A DNA stretch of 32,903 bases from Pseudomonadota bacterium (GTDB taxonomy: Bacteria; Pseudomonadota; Alphaproteobacteria; Rhizobiales; Xanthobacteraceae): positions 1 to 32,903 of the forward strand of contig CAUJJN010000240.1 of assembly GCA_963204905.1 (NCBI GenBank), written 5' to 3'. Of this stretch, positions 25,165 through 32,903 are shown one piece after another (positions within the stretch are counted from its first letter, which is position 1; every line of letters starts with the position of its first letter). Below the pieces are notes generated by a model, which made no database searches, had not been told where the DNA came from, and worked only from the letters and a program-made list of their open reading frames with translations. The position numbers were made by a program, and so were the translations under genes.

Positions 25165-25316
25165 ACCGGGCGTGACCTCTGCCGCCGTCCTCGCTATACC
25201 ACCCGCGCGGCCGGGAACCTTTGGCTTTGCGCGACGCGATCTAGCGTCATCACGTAGACTGTCACGCACCGCGTCGATTCGCGGTTGATGGATTTAAAAG
25301 CGGACCTGACCAGCCG

Positions 25317-25949
25317 ATGCCGATAACGATCCTCGATCTTGTACTGCTCGCGGTAATGCTGATCTCGGGCCTGCTCGCCATGGTCCGCGGCTTCATGCGC
25401 GAGATCCTGTCGATTGCGGCCTGGGGCGCTGCCGCGCTGGTCACGCTGTATTCATACCAGAAACTGCTGCCGACCGCGAAGACCTACATCTCCAGCGACA
25501 CGCTCGCGAGCGTCGCGGTGATCGCCGGCGTCTTCATCGCGACCCTGATCGTGGTATCGATCATTACCGTCCGCATCTCCGACATGATCCTGGATTCGCG
25601 CATCGGCGCGCTCGACCGCACGCTGGGCTTCCTGTTCGGTCTCGCGCGCGGGCTGCTGATCGTCGTGGTGGCGTTCCTGTTCTTTGCATGGCTGGTGCCC
25701 GCCAAGCAGCGGCCGGACTGGGTTTCCAGCGCCAAATCGCTAACCATGTTGCAATCGACCGGCGATTGGCTGATGTCGCTCTTGCCGGACGACCCCGAGA
25801 ACACCATCTTGAAGAGATTCAAGAAGACCAAGCCCGAGGACGAGCAGACGGATGCCGAACCGGCCAACCCCGGCTCCAGCGACGGATACTCCAAGCCCGC
25901 GCGGGACAGCCTGAAACAATTGATCGACGGCAAACCCGCTAGCCGCTAG
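25317..25949 (+). CDS. cvpA: CvpA family membrane protein
   Basis: A 210-residue protein with the CvpA fold: four hydrophobic segments (about 3-22, 30-47, 60-85 and 98-122), with the signature VRGFMREILSIAAWGAAALV between the first two and LDRTLGFLFGLARGLLIV before the last. A soluble, charged C-terminal part of about 80 residues follows. CvpA is an inner-membrane protein linked to colicin V production and envelope stress in E. coli; its molecular action is not settled. It lies 43 bp before purF, an order kept from E. coli to alphaproteobacteria, so co-transcription with purF is likely. Confidence 0.92.
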   Translation: MPITILDLVLLAVMLISGLLAMVRGFMREILSIAAWGAAALVTLYSYQKLLPTAKTYISSDTLASVAVIAGVFIATLIVVSIITVRISDMILDSRIGALDRTLGFLFGLARGLLIVVVAFLFFAWLVPAKQRPDWVSSAKSLTMLQSTGDWLMSLLPDDPENTILKRFKKTKPEDEQTDAEPANPGSSDGYSKPARDSLKQLIDGKPASR

Positions 25950-25992
25950 TTATCTTGAACGGGGGAACAAACTCCCTCGAAAGTGAGGCGCG

Positions 25993-27492
25993 ATGGACCA
26001 GATGCAGACCCCTCCGCAACCTGCCGCCACCGCTCCTCCGTCCGATCTCCACCAGCATGACGATGCGCTCCGTGAAAAATGCGGCGTATTCGGCATCTTC
26101 AATCATCCCGACGCCGCGGCCATCACCGCACTCGGCCTGCATGCCTTGCAGCATCGCGGACAGGAAGCCGCCGGCATCGTCTCCTTCGACGGCGAACGCT
26201 TTCATTCCGAGCGCCGCCTCGGTCTGGTCGGCGATACCTTCTCCCGCCGCGACGTGATCGACCGCCTTCCCGGGCCTGCCGCGATCGGCCACACCCGTTA
26301 TTCGACCACCGGCGAGACCATTCTTCGCAACGTGCAGCCGCTGTTCGCCGAATTGAACGCCGGCGGTTTCGCCGTCGCCCATAACGGCAACCTCACCAAC
26401 GGCCTCACGCTGCGGCGTGAGCTGGTGCGCGGCGGTGCCATGATGCAATCGACCACCGATACCGAAGTGATCCTGCATCTGGTCGCGCGGTCACAGCGCA
26501 ACCGGTTCATCGATCGCTACATCGAAGCTCTGCGAACTATCGAAGGCGCGTACGCGCTGGTTTCGCTCACCAACAAGAAACTGATCGGTGCGCGCGATCC
26601 GCTCGGCATTCGCCCGCTGGTGCTGGGCGATCTCGACGGCAGCCCGATCCTGGCATCGGAAACCTGCGCGCTCGACATCATCGGCGCGAAATACGTTCGC
26701 GACATCGAGCCCGGCGAAGTCATTGTGTTCGACGATCACGGCGCGCAGAGCCACAAGCCGTTTCCGCCGATGGCGCCGCGCCCCTGCATCTTCGAGTACA
26801 TCTATTTCGCCCGACCGGATTCCGTGGTCGGTGGCCGTCCGGTCTACGAAGTGCGCAAGGCCATGGGTGCGCAACTCGCCCACGAAAGCCACGTCCCCGC
26901 CGACGTCGTGGTGCCGGTGCCGGATTCCGGGGTCCCCGCCGCACTCGGCTACAGCCGCGCCGCCGGCATTCCCTACGAGCTTGGCATCATCCGCAATCAT
27001 TACGTCGGCCGCACCTTCATTCAGCCGACGCAGAGCGTACGTGAACTCGGCGTTCGCATGAAACACTCAGCCAACCGCGCGGCGATCGAAGGCAAGCGCA
27101 TCGTGCTGATCGACGACAGCCTGGTACGCGGCACCACGTCGAAGAAGATCGTCAAGATGATGCGCGATGCCGGCGCCAGCGAGGTGCATTTCCGCATCGC
27201 CTCGCCACCTATCACTCATCCGGACTATTACGGCATCGATACGCCGGATCGCGCCGGCCTTCTAGCGGCGACGCATACGCTGGAAGAGATGCGTGACATC
27301 ATCGGCGCGGACTCGCTGGCATTCCTCTCGGTAGACGGCATCTATCGCGCCATGGGCGAGCCCGGCCGCGATCCGGCGCAGCCGAAGTTCACAGATCACT
27401 GCTTCACCGGCGAGTATCCAACCCCGCTGACGGACCTCAACCAGACCGAGACCCAGCCCCGTCAGTTATCGCTGCTGGCGGAAGCAAGCTGA
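25993..27492 (+). CDS. purF: Amidophosphoribosyltransferase PurF
   Basis: PurF makes 5-phosphoribosylamine from PRPP and glutamine, the first committed step of purine synthesis. The 499-residue protein has an N-terminal propeptide of 29 residues before the glutaminase nucleophile C30 in EKCGVFGIF. RQEAAGIVSFDG-type residues (GQEAAGIVS), HNGNLTN and STTDTEVILHL complete the glutaminase domain. The phosphoribosyltransferase domain has the PRPP loop VLIDDSLVRGTTSKK. This is the propeptide-bearing, B. subtilis-like class. Of the four cysteines that hold the Fe-S cluster there, two appear kept (C265, C470) and two replaced (D411 in HPDYYGID and T467). GTGAGG before the ATG is the ribosome-binding site. 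It is the last gene of the plus-strand run. Confidence 0.97.
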   Translation: MDQMQTPPQPAATAPPSDLHQHDDALREKCGVFGIFNHPDAAAITALGLHALQHRGQEAAGIVSFDGERFHSERRLGLVGDTFSRRDVIDRLPGPAAIGHTRYSTTGETILRNVQPLFAELNAGGFAVAHNGNLTNGLTLRRELVRGGAMMQSTTDTEVILHLVARSQRNRFIDRYIEALRTIEGAYALVSLTNKKLIGARDPLGIRPLVLGDLDGSPILASETCALDIIGAKYVRDIEPGEVIVFDDHGAQSHKPFPPMAPRPCIFEYIYFARPDSVVGGRPVYEVRKAMGAQLAHESHVPADVVVPVPDSGVPAALGYSRAAGIPYELGIIRNHYVGRTFIQPTQSVRELGVRMKHSANRAAIEGKRIVLIDDSLVRGTTSKKIVKMMRDAGASEVHFRIASPPITHPDYYGIDTPDRAGLLAATHTLEEMRDIIGADSLAFLSVDGIYRAMGEPGRDPAQPKFTDHCFTGEYPTPLTDLNQTETQPRQLSLLAEAS

Positions 27493-27523
27493 TCGGGACA
27501 GCGGCGCCCCGCTATCCCGCGAG

Positions 27524-28162
27524 CTACGACTTTGCGGCTGCCGGCATTCGGCGCGCCAGCCAGACAGTATGGCCACCGCATGTCGCATCTTCGGCAACGT
27601 GGCCGATGACATCGAAACCGTATGCCGCGAGCAAACCGACATATTCCTCGGGATCGAGACTTGCGTGGTAAAGCGGTTCCCCCTGAAAACTGCCGATCGC
27701 CTCTCCGGCGTGCGGGCCGCTTGTGAACATCAGCGCACCACCGTCCGCCATATGCGCGGCAAAGACGGAGAACATCGCTTTTTGTTCGTCCTGCGTCAGG
27801 TGGAAAAAACTATCCCACGCAACAATGCCATTGAAGCGGCGACCCAGATCAAGGCGGCGCATATCTGCGACCTCCCATGATTGCATCGGAAAACGCTCTT
27901 GGCATAGCGCGATCATCGTTGCCGAAGAGTCGATGCCCATCACATCATGCCCCCTCTCGATGAAGTAGCGCGCAATAGGTTCGCCGCAGCCGCACCCCAC
28001 ATCCAGAACAGTTGCCCCCGCGCCGGCCGCCACACGAAACCGATCAAGCCAGCCCTGCTCGAACAGGTCCTTGCCCCGTTCACGATCGAAAGCGCGCGCA
28101 TGCCGCTCGTACAGGCTCACGATCCGCCTCGACGAATGATGGGCTGACTTGGCTCTGTTCAA
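27524..28162 (-). CDS. Class I SAM-dependent methyltransferase
   Basis: A 212-residue methyltransferase of the Methyltransf_11/25 type. The SAM-binding motif I is VLDVGCGCGEPIARYF, followed by the acidic motif II in VMGIDSSATMI and a motif IV-like FNGIVAWDSFFHL. The substrate is not predictable; small-molecule or tellurite-type methylation is possible but unproven. The start is a TTG at 28162 that overlaps the TGA of the upstream acetyltransferase gene by 4 bp, pointing to translational coupling; a GTG at 28120 is an alternative. It is convergent with purF, with 31 bp between the stops. Confidence 0.85.
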   Translation of the reverse strand: MNRAKSAHHSSRRIVSLYERHARAFDRERGKDLFEQGWLDRFRVAAGAGATVLDVGCGCGEPIARYFIERGHDVMGIDSSATMIALCQERFPMQSWEVADMRRLDLGRRFNGIVAWDSFFHLTQDEQKAMFSVFAAHMADGGALMFTSGPHAGEAIGSFQGEPLYHASLDPEEYVGLLAAYGFDVIGHVAEDATCGGHTVWLARRMPAAAKS

Positions 28163-28689
28163 AACTGCCTGACCATGAAGGCCGCCGCGTCGTCATACCC
28201 CCGCAGCTTGCGGGCCAATGCTGCATTCACGACTTTCTGCGACGCGACGTTGCGAAAACCGTGACGCTCCCAGAACCCGGACGAACCGTTGACGGCCACG
28301 AGCGAGGCGGACGGAAACGCTTCCTTCCGCGCTCTTGCCAGCAGCAGCGCGACCACCAGCGCCGCCGCACCGGTCCCGCGCAGCTCCGGCAACAGCGCGA
28401 CGTCGTGGATGTAGTAGGTTTCCGGCTGCGGCGGCAGATTGCCGAGTCGTGTATTCAGCGCCGGCGGATCATAAGCGCGCCACGGATGGCTGACGGCATA
28501 GCCGAGGATGTCTTCGCCCGTGCTGAATGCAAGACAGCCAGCCGGGTAGAGCCGCAGCCGCTCTTCAAAAATCAAGCCGTCTTCCGGAACGGCTGGGTGC
28601 ACGCAATCCGCAACCGCCAGTACGTCCGGCAGATCAGCGGCGGCCATCGGCCGCCATTGCCCTTTGGCTTCGAGAGATAATTCAGGCAT
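28159..28689 (-). CDS. GNAT family N-acetyltransferase
   Basis: A 176-residue GNAT-fold acetyltransferase. The acetyl-CoA motif A is visible as YYIHDVALLPELRGTGAAALVVALLLARA, where the R/G-x-x-G/A loop binds pyrophosphate, followed by motif B NGSSGFWERHGFRNV. It should acetylate an amine, small molecule or protein N-terminus; the substrate is unknown. The ATG at 28689 is used; a longer frame to 28746 would run into the divergent dehydrogenase gene. It is divergent from the SDR gene across 50 bp that must hold both promoters, and it overlaps the downstream methyltransferase gene by 4 bp. Confidence 0.88.
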   Translation of the reverse strand: MPELSLEAKGQWRPMAAADLPDVLAVADCVHPAVPEDGLIFEERLRLYPAGCLAFSTGEDILGYAVSHPWRAYDPPALNTRLGNLPPQPETYYIHDVALLPELRGTGAAALVVALLLARARKEAFPSASLVAVNGSSGFWERHGFRNVASQKVVNAALARKLRGYDDAAAFMVRQF

Positions 28690-28739
28690 AACGCGCCGAA
28701 CTCCTTGTCCCTCTGGTCCTAGCACAAAGCGCCCCTTCC

Positions 28740-29495
28740 ATGACAAAGCCCCTCGCCTCCCGCCTCGCCCTCGTCACCGGCGCCTCGCGCGGAATCGGCT
28801 ACGCGACGGCATTGGCGCTGGCCAAAGCCGGCGCACACATTATCGCGGTTGCGCGTACGCAGGGCGGCCTGGAAGAGCTGGACGACGCGATACGGGCTAT
28901 CGGTGGCAGCGCCACTCTTGTGCCGCTCAACATGACGGATTCGGAAGGCGTCGCCCGACTGGGCGCGGCGCTGCATGATCGGCATGGCAAACTCGATATC
29001 CTCGTCGGTAATGCCGGGATCGCCGGCCCGTCCTCCCCGCTGGGACACATCGAACTCAAGCCGTGGAGCGACGTGATCGCGGTCAACGTCACAGCGAACT
29101 TTCAGTTGATCCGCTGCATGGAGCCGCTGCTGAGGCAATCCGACGCCGGTCGCGCGGTGTTCGTTACCTCGGGCATCGCCAACAAGGCGATGGCATATCT
29201 CGGCCCCTATGCCGCCTCCAAGGCAGCGCTGGACGCGCTGGTGCGGGTCTGGGCCGCCGAGACCGCGATCACGCCGATCAAGGTGAACCTGTTCAGTCCC
29301 GGCCCGATCCGAACCCGGATGCGCGCGCAGGTTTTTCCCGGTGAAGACCCGATGACACTGGACACCGCCGAGCAGGTCGCGGAATTCATTGTCCCGATGT
29401 GCGCGCCGGAATGGACCGAAAGCGGGAAGCTCTATCACTATCCCTCCCGCGCGCTGATGGCGTTTCGCGATCCGCTGGTCACGGCACCTGCCTGA
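28740..29495 (+). CDS. Short-chain dehydrogenase/reductase (SDR) family oxidoreductase
   Basis: A 251-residue classical SDR. The cofactor motif is TGASRGIG at residues 13-20, then NAG in LVGNAGIAGPSSPLG, and the catalytic Y157 and K161 in GPYAASKAALDALV. A serine in VFVTSGIANK fills the third catalytic place. The R17 after the glycine motif favours NADP(H). The C-terminus FSPGPIRTRMRAQVFPGEDPMTL resembles YciK-type oxidoreductases rather than FabG. Substrate is unknown. It is divergent from the GNAT gene with a 50-bp shared promoter region. The next gene starts about 100 bp downstream. Confidence 0.9.
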   Translation: MTKPLASRLALVTGASRGIGYATALALAKAGAHIIAVARTQGGLEELDDAIRAIGGSATLVPLNMTDSEGVARLGAALHDRHGKLDILVGNAGIAGPSSPLGHIELKPWSDVIAVNVTANFQLIRCMEPLLRQSDAGRAVFVTSGIANKAMAYLGPYAASKAALDALVRVWAAETAITPIKVNLFSPGPIRTRMRAQVFPGEDPMTLDTAEQVAEFIVPMCAPEWTESGKLYHYPSRALMAFRDPLVTAPA

Positions 29496-29597
29496 TCCTG
29501 CCCGATCGGCAAGCGGCATCTTGCGGCCACCGCGCCTCGCGCTCACAATGCGGGGCTCCGTCATATCGTTTGCCGGATTGGGAAAGGAATGCTGACC

Positions 29598-29972
29598 ATG
29601 CGTCGCTTGCTCGCTGTCGTGACCACCTTCGTTTTCACCGGCATCGCCGGTCCCTCGTTCGCCGCCGACGTCTCCGGCACGTGGCTTCGCGACACAGGCG
29701 CCTCCAAGGTGAAGTTCAGCAAGTGCGGCGGGGCCATCTGCGGCCACATCGTCTGGCTAAAACCCGGCGCGGACCCCAAGGCCAAGGTCGGCCAACGCGT
29801 GTTCTTCGACATGAAGCCGACCGGCGACAACGCCTGGGGCGGCAGCGCCTTCAATCCCGAAGACGGCAAGACCTATACCGGCAAGATGACCCTTAGCGGC
29901 GACACGCTTACCACCGCAGGTTGCGTTATGAGCGTGATCTGCAAATCAACCACCTGGTCCCGCGCCAACTGA
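29598..29972 (+). CDS. DUF2147 domain periplasmic protein
   Basis: A 124-residue exported protein: signal peptide to about residue 22 (LLAVVTTFVFTGIAGPSFA), then a single DUF2147 domain opening DVSGTWLRDTGASKVKFSKCGGAICGHIVWLK and ending YTGKMTLSGDTLTTAGCVMSVICKSTTW. Four cysteines (two in the KCGGAICG hairpin, two near the end) probably form disulfides. The family is a lipocalin-like beta-barrel of unknown function, common in proteobacteria. The ATG at 29598 has AAAGGA 9 nt upstream; the ATG at 29589 touches that site directly and is less likely. A GC stem with a T8 tract follows about 20 bp downstream, so it is probably monocistronic. Confidence 0.88.
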   Translation: MRRLLAVVTTFVFTGIAGPSFAADVSGTWLRDTGASKVKFSKCGGAICGHIVWLKPGADPKAKVGQRVFFDMKPTGDNAWGGSAFNPEDGKTYTGKMTLSGDTLTTAGCVMSVICKSTTWSRAN

Positions 29973-29991
29973 ACACCGGTTTGCAAGGCCG

Positions 29992-30030
29992 GCCGCTCCT
30001 CGCAAGGTGGCCAGTCGCGGCGTTTTTTTT
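29992..30030 (+). terminator. Probable terminator after the DUF2147 gene
   Basis: GCCGC at 29992-29996 pairs with GCGGC at 30017-30021, followed one base later by eight thymines (30023-30030). The loop of about 20 nt is long for an intrinsic terminator, so efficiency is uncertain; the T8 run is the strongest part. Confidence 0.5.
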
Positions 30031-30211
30031 CGTGTCGATGGTCGTGACGCCATTTCCGACATGGACGCCAGTTCAAGGTTGTGGTGTGATGCAACTGCTT
30101 TTCGTTCGTTACCGCACCCGGATGCGGGGGCGGCGCGGCGGGCAAACGATCACCAAGATACCGGGAAAGCCCGCACAAGACGGCGTGCCCGGAGGAAACC
30201 AAGGAGAGACC

Positions 30212-31438
30212 ATGCGGACAACTGTCACGCGCTGTGGAGCTATGGCCATCATGCTGGCCGCTCTGAGCGTCACCACTTCAGCCATCGCTCAGGACAAAAC
30301 CGTCAAGATCGGCGTGCTCAACGACATGTCGAGCCTCTACGCCGATATCGGCGGGCCAAATTCGGTCGTCGCGGCCAAGATGGCCGTGGAGGATTCTGGC
30401 CTGATCGCGAAAGGCTGGAAGATCGACGTGGTCGCCGGCGATCACCAGAACAAGCCTGACGTCGGCGTCAACATCGCGCGGCAGTGGATCGACGTCGATA
30501 AGATAGACATGATCACCGATACGCCGAATTCCGGCGTCGCGCTCGCCGTCAGCAACCTGGTGCGCGAAAAGAACATCATCATGCTGAACTCGGGGGCGGC
30601 GACCGCCGACCTGACGGGTAAGGCCTGCTCCCCGAACACCCTGTCCTTCACCTACGACACCTACATGCTGGCGAACGGCACCAGCAAGGCTCTGACCAAA
30701 GCAGGTGGAGACACCTGGTTTTTCTTGACGGCGGATTATGCATTCGGTCATGCGATGGAGCGCGACAGCACGGCGGTTATCACCGCCAATGGCGGCAAGG
30801 TGCTCGGCGGCGTGAAGCATCCGATCAACACCGCTGACTTCTCCTCCTTCCTGTTACAGGCGCAGGCTTCAAAGGCGAAAGTCATCGGCTTGGCGAACGC
30901 TGGCGGAGACACGACCAACGCCATCAAGCAGGCGGCCGAGTTCGGCATCGTCTCGCACGGCCAGAAGCTCGCCGCGCTGCTGCTGTTCATCAACGACGTG
31001 CACGCGCTCGGCCTGAAGACGGCAAACGGTCTGAACTTCACGGAGTCCTTCTATTGGGACTTGAACGACAAGACCCGCGCCTGGTCAAAGCGGTTCTCCG
31101 AAAAGGCCTCGAAGAACGCCCGCCCCTCGATGAACCAGGCCGGCGTCTACGCAGCTGTCCGGCACTATCTCAAGGTGCTGGAAGCGATGGGCGGCAATCC
31201 GCATGATGGCGCGAAGATCGTCGCCAAGATGAAGGAAACCGTCGCCGAGGACGATCTGTTCGGCAAGAGCGAGATCCGCGCCGACGGCCGCCGCTTGGTC
31301 CCAGCCTATCTCTTCGAGGTGAAGAAGCCAGAAGAATCGAAAGGACCGTGGGACTACTACAAGCTGATCGCGACCATCGATGCGAAGGATGTCGCGGTGC
31401 CGCTCGATCAGAATCCCTGCCCGCTCCTGAAGAAGTAA
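30212..31438 (+). CDS. Branched-chain amino acid-type ABC transporter substrate-binding protein
   Basis: A 408-residue periplasmic binding protein of the Leu/Ile/Val (Peripla_BP_6, LivK-like) family. Residues 1-26 are a signal peptide ending TSAIA before QDKTVKIGVLNDMSS. The two-lobed binding fold shows MAVEDSG, VVAGDHQNKPDVGVNIARQWID, IMLNSGAATADLTGKAC and FFLTADYAFGHAMERDS. Members of this large family bind amino acids, aromatic acids, amides or urea; the ligand is not evident. AAGGAG 6 nt before the ATG fixes the start at 30212 although the frame is open upstream. No permease or ATPase gene is near, so it is an orphan in this window. A strong terminator follows. Confidence 0.92.
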   Translation: MRTTVTRCGAMAIMLAALSVTTSAIAQDKTVKIGVLNDMSSLYADIGGPNSVVAAKMAVEDSGLIAKGWKIDVVAGDHQNKPDVGVNIARQWIDVDKIDMITDTPNSGVALAVSNLVREKNIIMLNSGAATADLTGKACSPNTLSFTYDTYMLANGTSKALTKAGGDTWFFLTADYAFGHAMERDSTAVITANGGKVLGGVKHPINTADFSSFLLQAQASKAKVIGLANAGGDTTNAIKQAAEFGIVSHGQKLAALLLFINDVHALGLKTANGLNFTESFYWDLNDKTRAWSKRFSEKASKNARPSMNQAGVYAAVRHYLKVLEAMGGNPHDGAKIVAKMKETVAEDDLFGKSEIRADGRRLVPAYLFEVKKPEESKGPWDYYKLIATIDAKDVAVPLDQNPCPLLKK

Positions 31439-31465
31439 TCAGGCAGCCAATCACCTTGACATATT

Positions 31466-31497
31466 GCGAGCGGCCCTTAACGGCCGCTCGCTTTTTT
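31466..31497 (+). terminator. Rho-independent terminator after the substrate-binding protein gene
   Basis: GCGAGCGGCC pairs perfectly with GGCCGCTCGC around a CTTAAC loop, followed by six thymines. It begins 27 bp after the stop codon. The last two thymines (31496-31497) are also part of the TAA stop of the convergent der gene, so the two 3' ends are tightly packed. The minus-strand side lacks a T-tract. Confidence 0.93.
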
Positions 31498-32866
31498 ATG
31501 ATGGGCGCTTGCGCTTGTGCGCGAACGGATTCGCCTTTTCGCGGAGCGTGATGCGGATCGGCGTACCGGGTAATGTGAAGTTTTCGCGAATGCTGTTGAC
31601 CAGGTAACGCAGATAGGATTCCGGCACCGCGTCCGCGCGCGAACAGAACACCACGAAGCTCGGCGGCCGCGCCTTGGTCTGGGTGATGTAGTTGAGTTTC
31701 AAACGGCGACCCGACACCGCGGGCGGCGGATTGGCGGCAACCGCCTGCTCGAACCAGCGGTTCAGCGCACTGGTGGAAACCCGGTGGTTCCAAACCGCGT
31801 AAGCATCCTCGATCGCCTTCATCAGGCGATCGATACCGTCGCCCATCAATCCCGAAACAGCGACGATCGGCACGCCCTTTACCTGCGGCAGCCAATGATC
31901 AACCTCGGCACGCAACGCGCCGGCCTGGTTGGCGCGAGGGCCCATCAAGTCCCATTTGTTGACAGCGATCACCAACGCGCGCCCCTCGCGCTCGATCAAA
32001 TCAGCGATGCGCAGATCCTGTTCCTCGAACTTGGTCTGCGAATCCAGCATCAGCACCACGACTTCGGCGAAACGCACCGCGCGCAGCGCGTCGGCAACCG
32101 ACAACTTCTCGAGTTTCTCCTCGATGCGTGAGCGGCGGCGCAATCCGGCGGTATCGAACACCCGGAATAACCGCCCCTTGAAGTCGACTTCCACCGAAAT
32201 GGAATCGCGCGTGGTGCCAGCTTCGGGGCTGGTGAGCAGTCGCTCCTCACCCAGCAATTGATTGATCATCGTCGACTTGCCGGCATTGGGCCGGCCGACA
32301 ATCGCCACACGAATGGGGCGCGATGCGTCATCGCCCTCGCCAGCCTCCGCATCATCGTCCTCGTCGGCGGGCTCCGGCATCATGTCGCGCAGCGCGTCGT
32401 AGAGTTCGCCCATGCCCTCGCCGTGTTCGGCGGAAATCTGGATCGGGTCACCGAGTCCGAGCGCATAGGACTCCATGGCGCCGACTTCACCATGCCTGCC
32501 TTCGCTCTTGTTCGCGAACAGCAGGACGGGCTTGTTGGCGCGGCGCGCGAAATCCGCGAAAGAGCGGTCGGTCGGCGTCAGGCCGATCCGCGCGTCGATG
32601 ACAAACATCAGCGCGTCGGCGGCGGCGATCGCGGCTTCGGTCTGCTCCTGCATCCGCGCCGTCAACGAACCGCGCGCACCTTCGTCGAGACCCGCCGTAT
32701 CGATGATGGTGAACGACAGATCGCCGAGATGTGCCTCCCCTTCGCGGCGATCGCGGGTGACACCGGGCTGATCGTCCACCAACGCCAGCTTCTGCCCAAC
32801 CAGACGATTGAACAGCGTCGATTTGCCGACATTGGGCCGGCCGATGATCGCGAAGGTGAAAGACAT
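31496..32866 (-). CDS. der: Ribosome-associated GTPase Der (EngA)
   Basis: Der is an essential tandem-G-domain GTPase for 50S subunit assembly. The 456-residue protein has G1 GRPNVGKST with K15, G3 DTAGLDEG and G4 NKSEG in the first domain, and G1 GRPNAGKST with K197, G3 [10 protein letters not shown] and G4 NKWD in the second. The C-terminal KH-like domain includes [13 protein letters not shown] and ends in basic residues (KRKRPS). The two G domains are joined by an acidic linker ([15 protein letters not shown]). Length is normal. The start ATG at 32866 begins the conserved [14 protein letters not shown]. It is convergent with the substrate-binding protein gene; its upstream region continues past the window end. 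Confidence 0.98.
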   Translation of the reverse strand: MSFTFAIIGRPNVGKSTLFNRLVGQKLALVDDQPGVTRDRREGEAHLGDLSFTIIDTAGLDEGARGSLTARMQEQTEAAIAAADALMFVIDARIGLTPTDRSFADFARRANKPVLLFANKSEGRHGEVGAMESYALGLGDPIQISAEHGEGMGELYDALRDMMPEPADEDDDAEAGEGDDASRPIRVAIVGRPNAGKSTMINQLLGEERLLTSPEAGTTRDSISVEVDFKGRLFRVFDTAGLRRRSRIEEKLEKLSVADALRAVRFAEVVVLMLDSQTKFEEQDLRIADLIEREGRALVIAVNKWDLMGPRANQAGALRAEVDHWLPQVKGVPIVAVSGLMGDGIDRLMKAIEDAYAVWNHRVSTSALNRWFEQAVAANPPPAVSGRRLKLNYITQTKARPPSFVVFCSRADAVPESYLRYLVNSIRENFTLPGTPIRITLREKANPFAHKRKRPS

Positions 32867-32903
32867 CGTCGGTCCGTTCGCCCACCGGCGAGGTTATGTC
32901 AAT

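Overview
This 32.9 kb window looks like core chromosome of an alphaproteobacterium of the order Hyphomicrobiales (Rhizobiales), most likely family Nitrobacteraceae/Bradyrhizobiaceae (Rhodopseudomonas, Nitrobacter, Afipia, Bradyrhizobium and relatives). The basis is high GC, the gene orders lptD-surA-pdxA-rsmA, fabD-fabG-acpP-fabF-mltG-yicC-gmk, rpsF-rpsR-DUF2232-rplI and dnaB-alr-radA-cvpA-purF, and degenerate intergenic palindromes resembling the repeats of these genomes. Genus cannot be fixed by reading alone. No transposase, integrase, CRISPR array, rRNA or tRNA was seen.

Layout. (1) 1-4356, + strand: the 3' end of lptD, a short SurA-like periplasmic chaperone, pdxA and rsmA (overlapping by 4 bp), then a zinc alcohol dehydrogenase. 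(2) 4552-7121, + strand: a secreted caspase-fold protein (caspase, peptidoglycan-binding-like and DUF4189 regions) followed by two tandem paralogous secreted proteins that share an 18-residue motif. This is the least ordinary part of the window. (3) 7143-14142, - strand: fabD, fabG, acpP, fabF, mltG, yicC and gmk, joining fatty-acid synthesis to cell-wall, RNA and nucleotide functions; two degenerate palindromic repeats lie on either side of mltG. (4) 14264-16977, + strand: a sigma70-like promoter, rpsF, rpsR, a strong UUCG hairpin, a polytopic DUF2232 membrane protein, rplI and a terminator.

(5) 17031-19997: a small c-type cytochrome with a repetitive Pro/Lys/Glu tail (-), a cyclopropane-fatty-acid-synthase-like methyltransferase (+), and a doubtful small gene on the - strand before dnaB. 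(6) 19998-27492, + strand: dnaB, alr, a TSUP permease, radA, cvpA and purF, a run of replication, repair, wall and purine housekeeping genes. (7) 27524-29495: an overlapping GNAT/methyltransferase pair (-) divergent from a short-chain dehydrogenase (+). (8) 29598-31438, + strand: a DUF2147 periplasmic protein and an orphan branched-chain-amino-acid-type solute-binding protein, ending in a clear terminator. (9) 31496-32866, - strand: der (engA).

Most of the window is housekeeping. The candidate for something little described is the caspase plus its two paralogous secreted neighbours. Smaller points are two absent iron-sulfur ligands in PurF, the Gly/Arg repeat tail of S6, and a possible S6:S18 leader hairpin.
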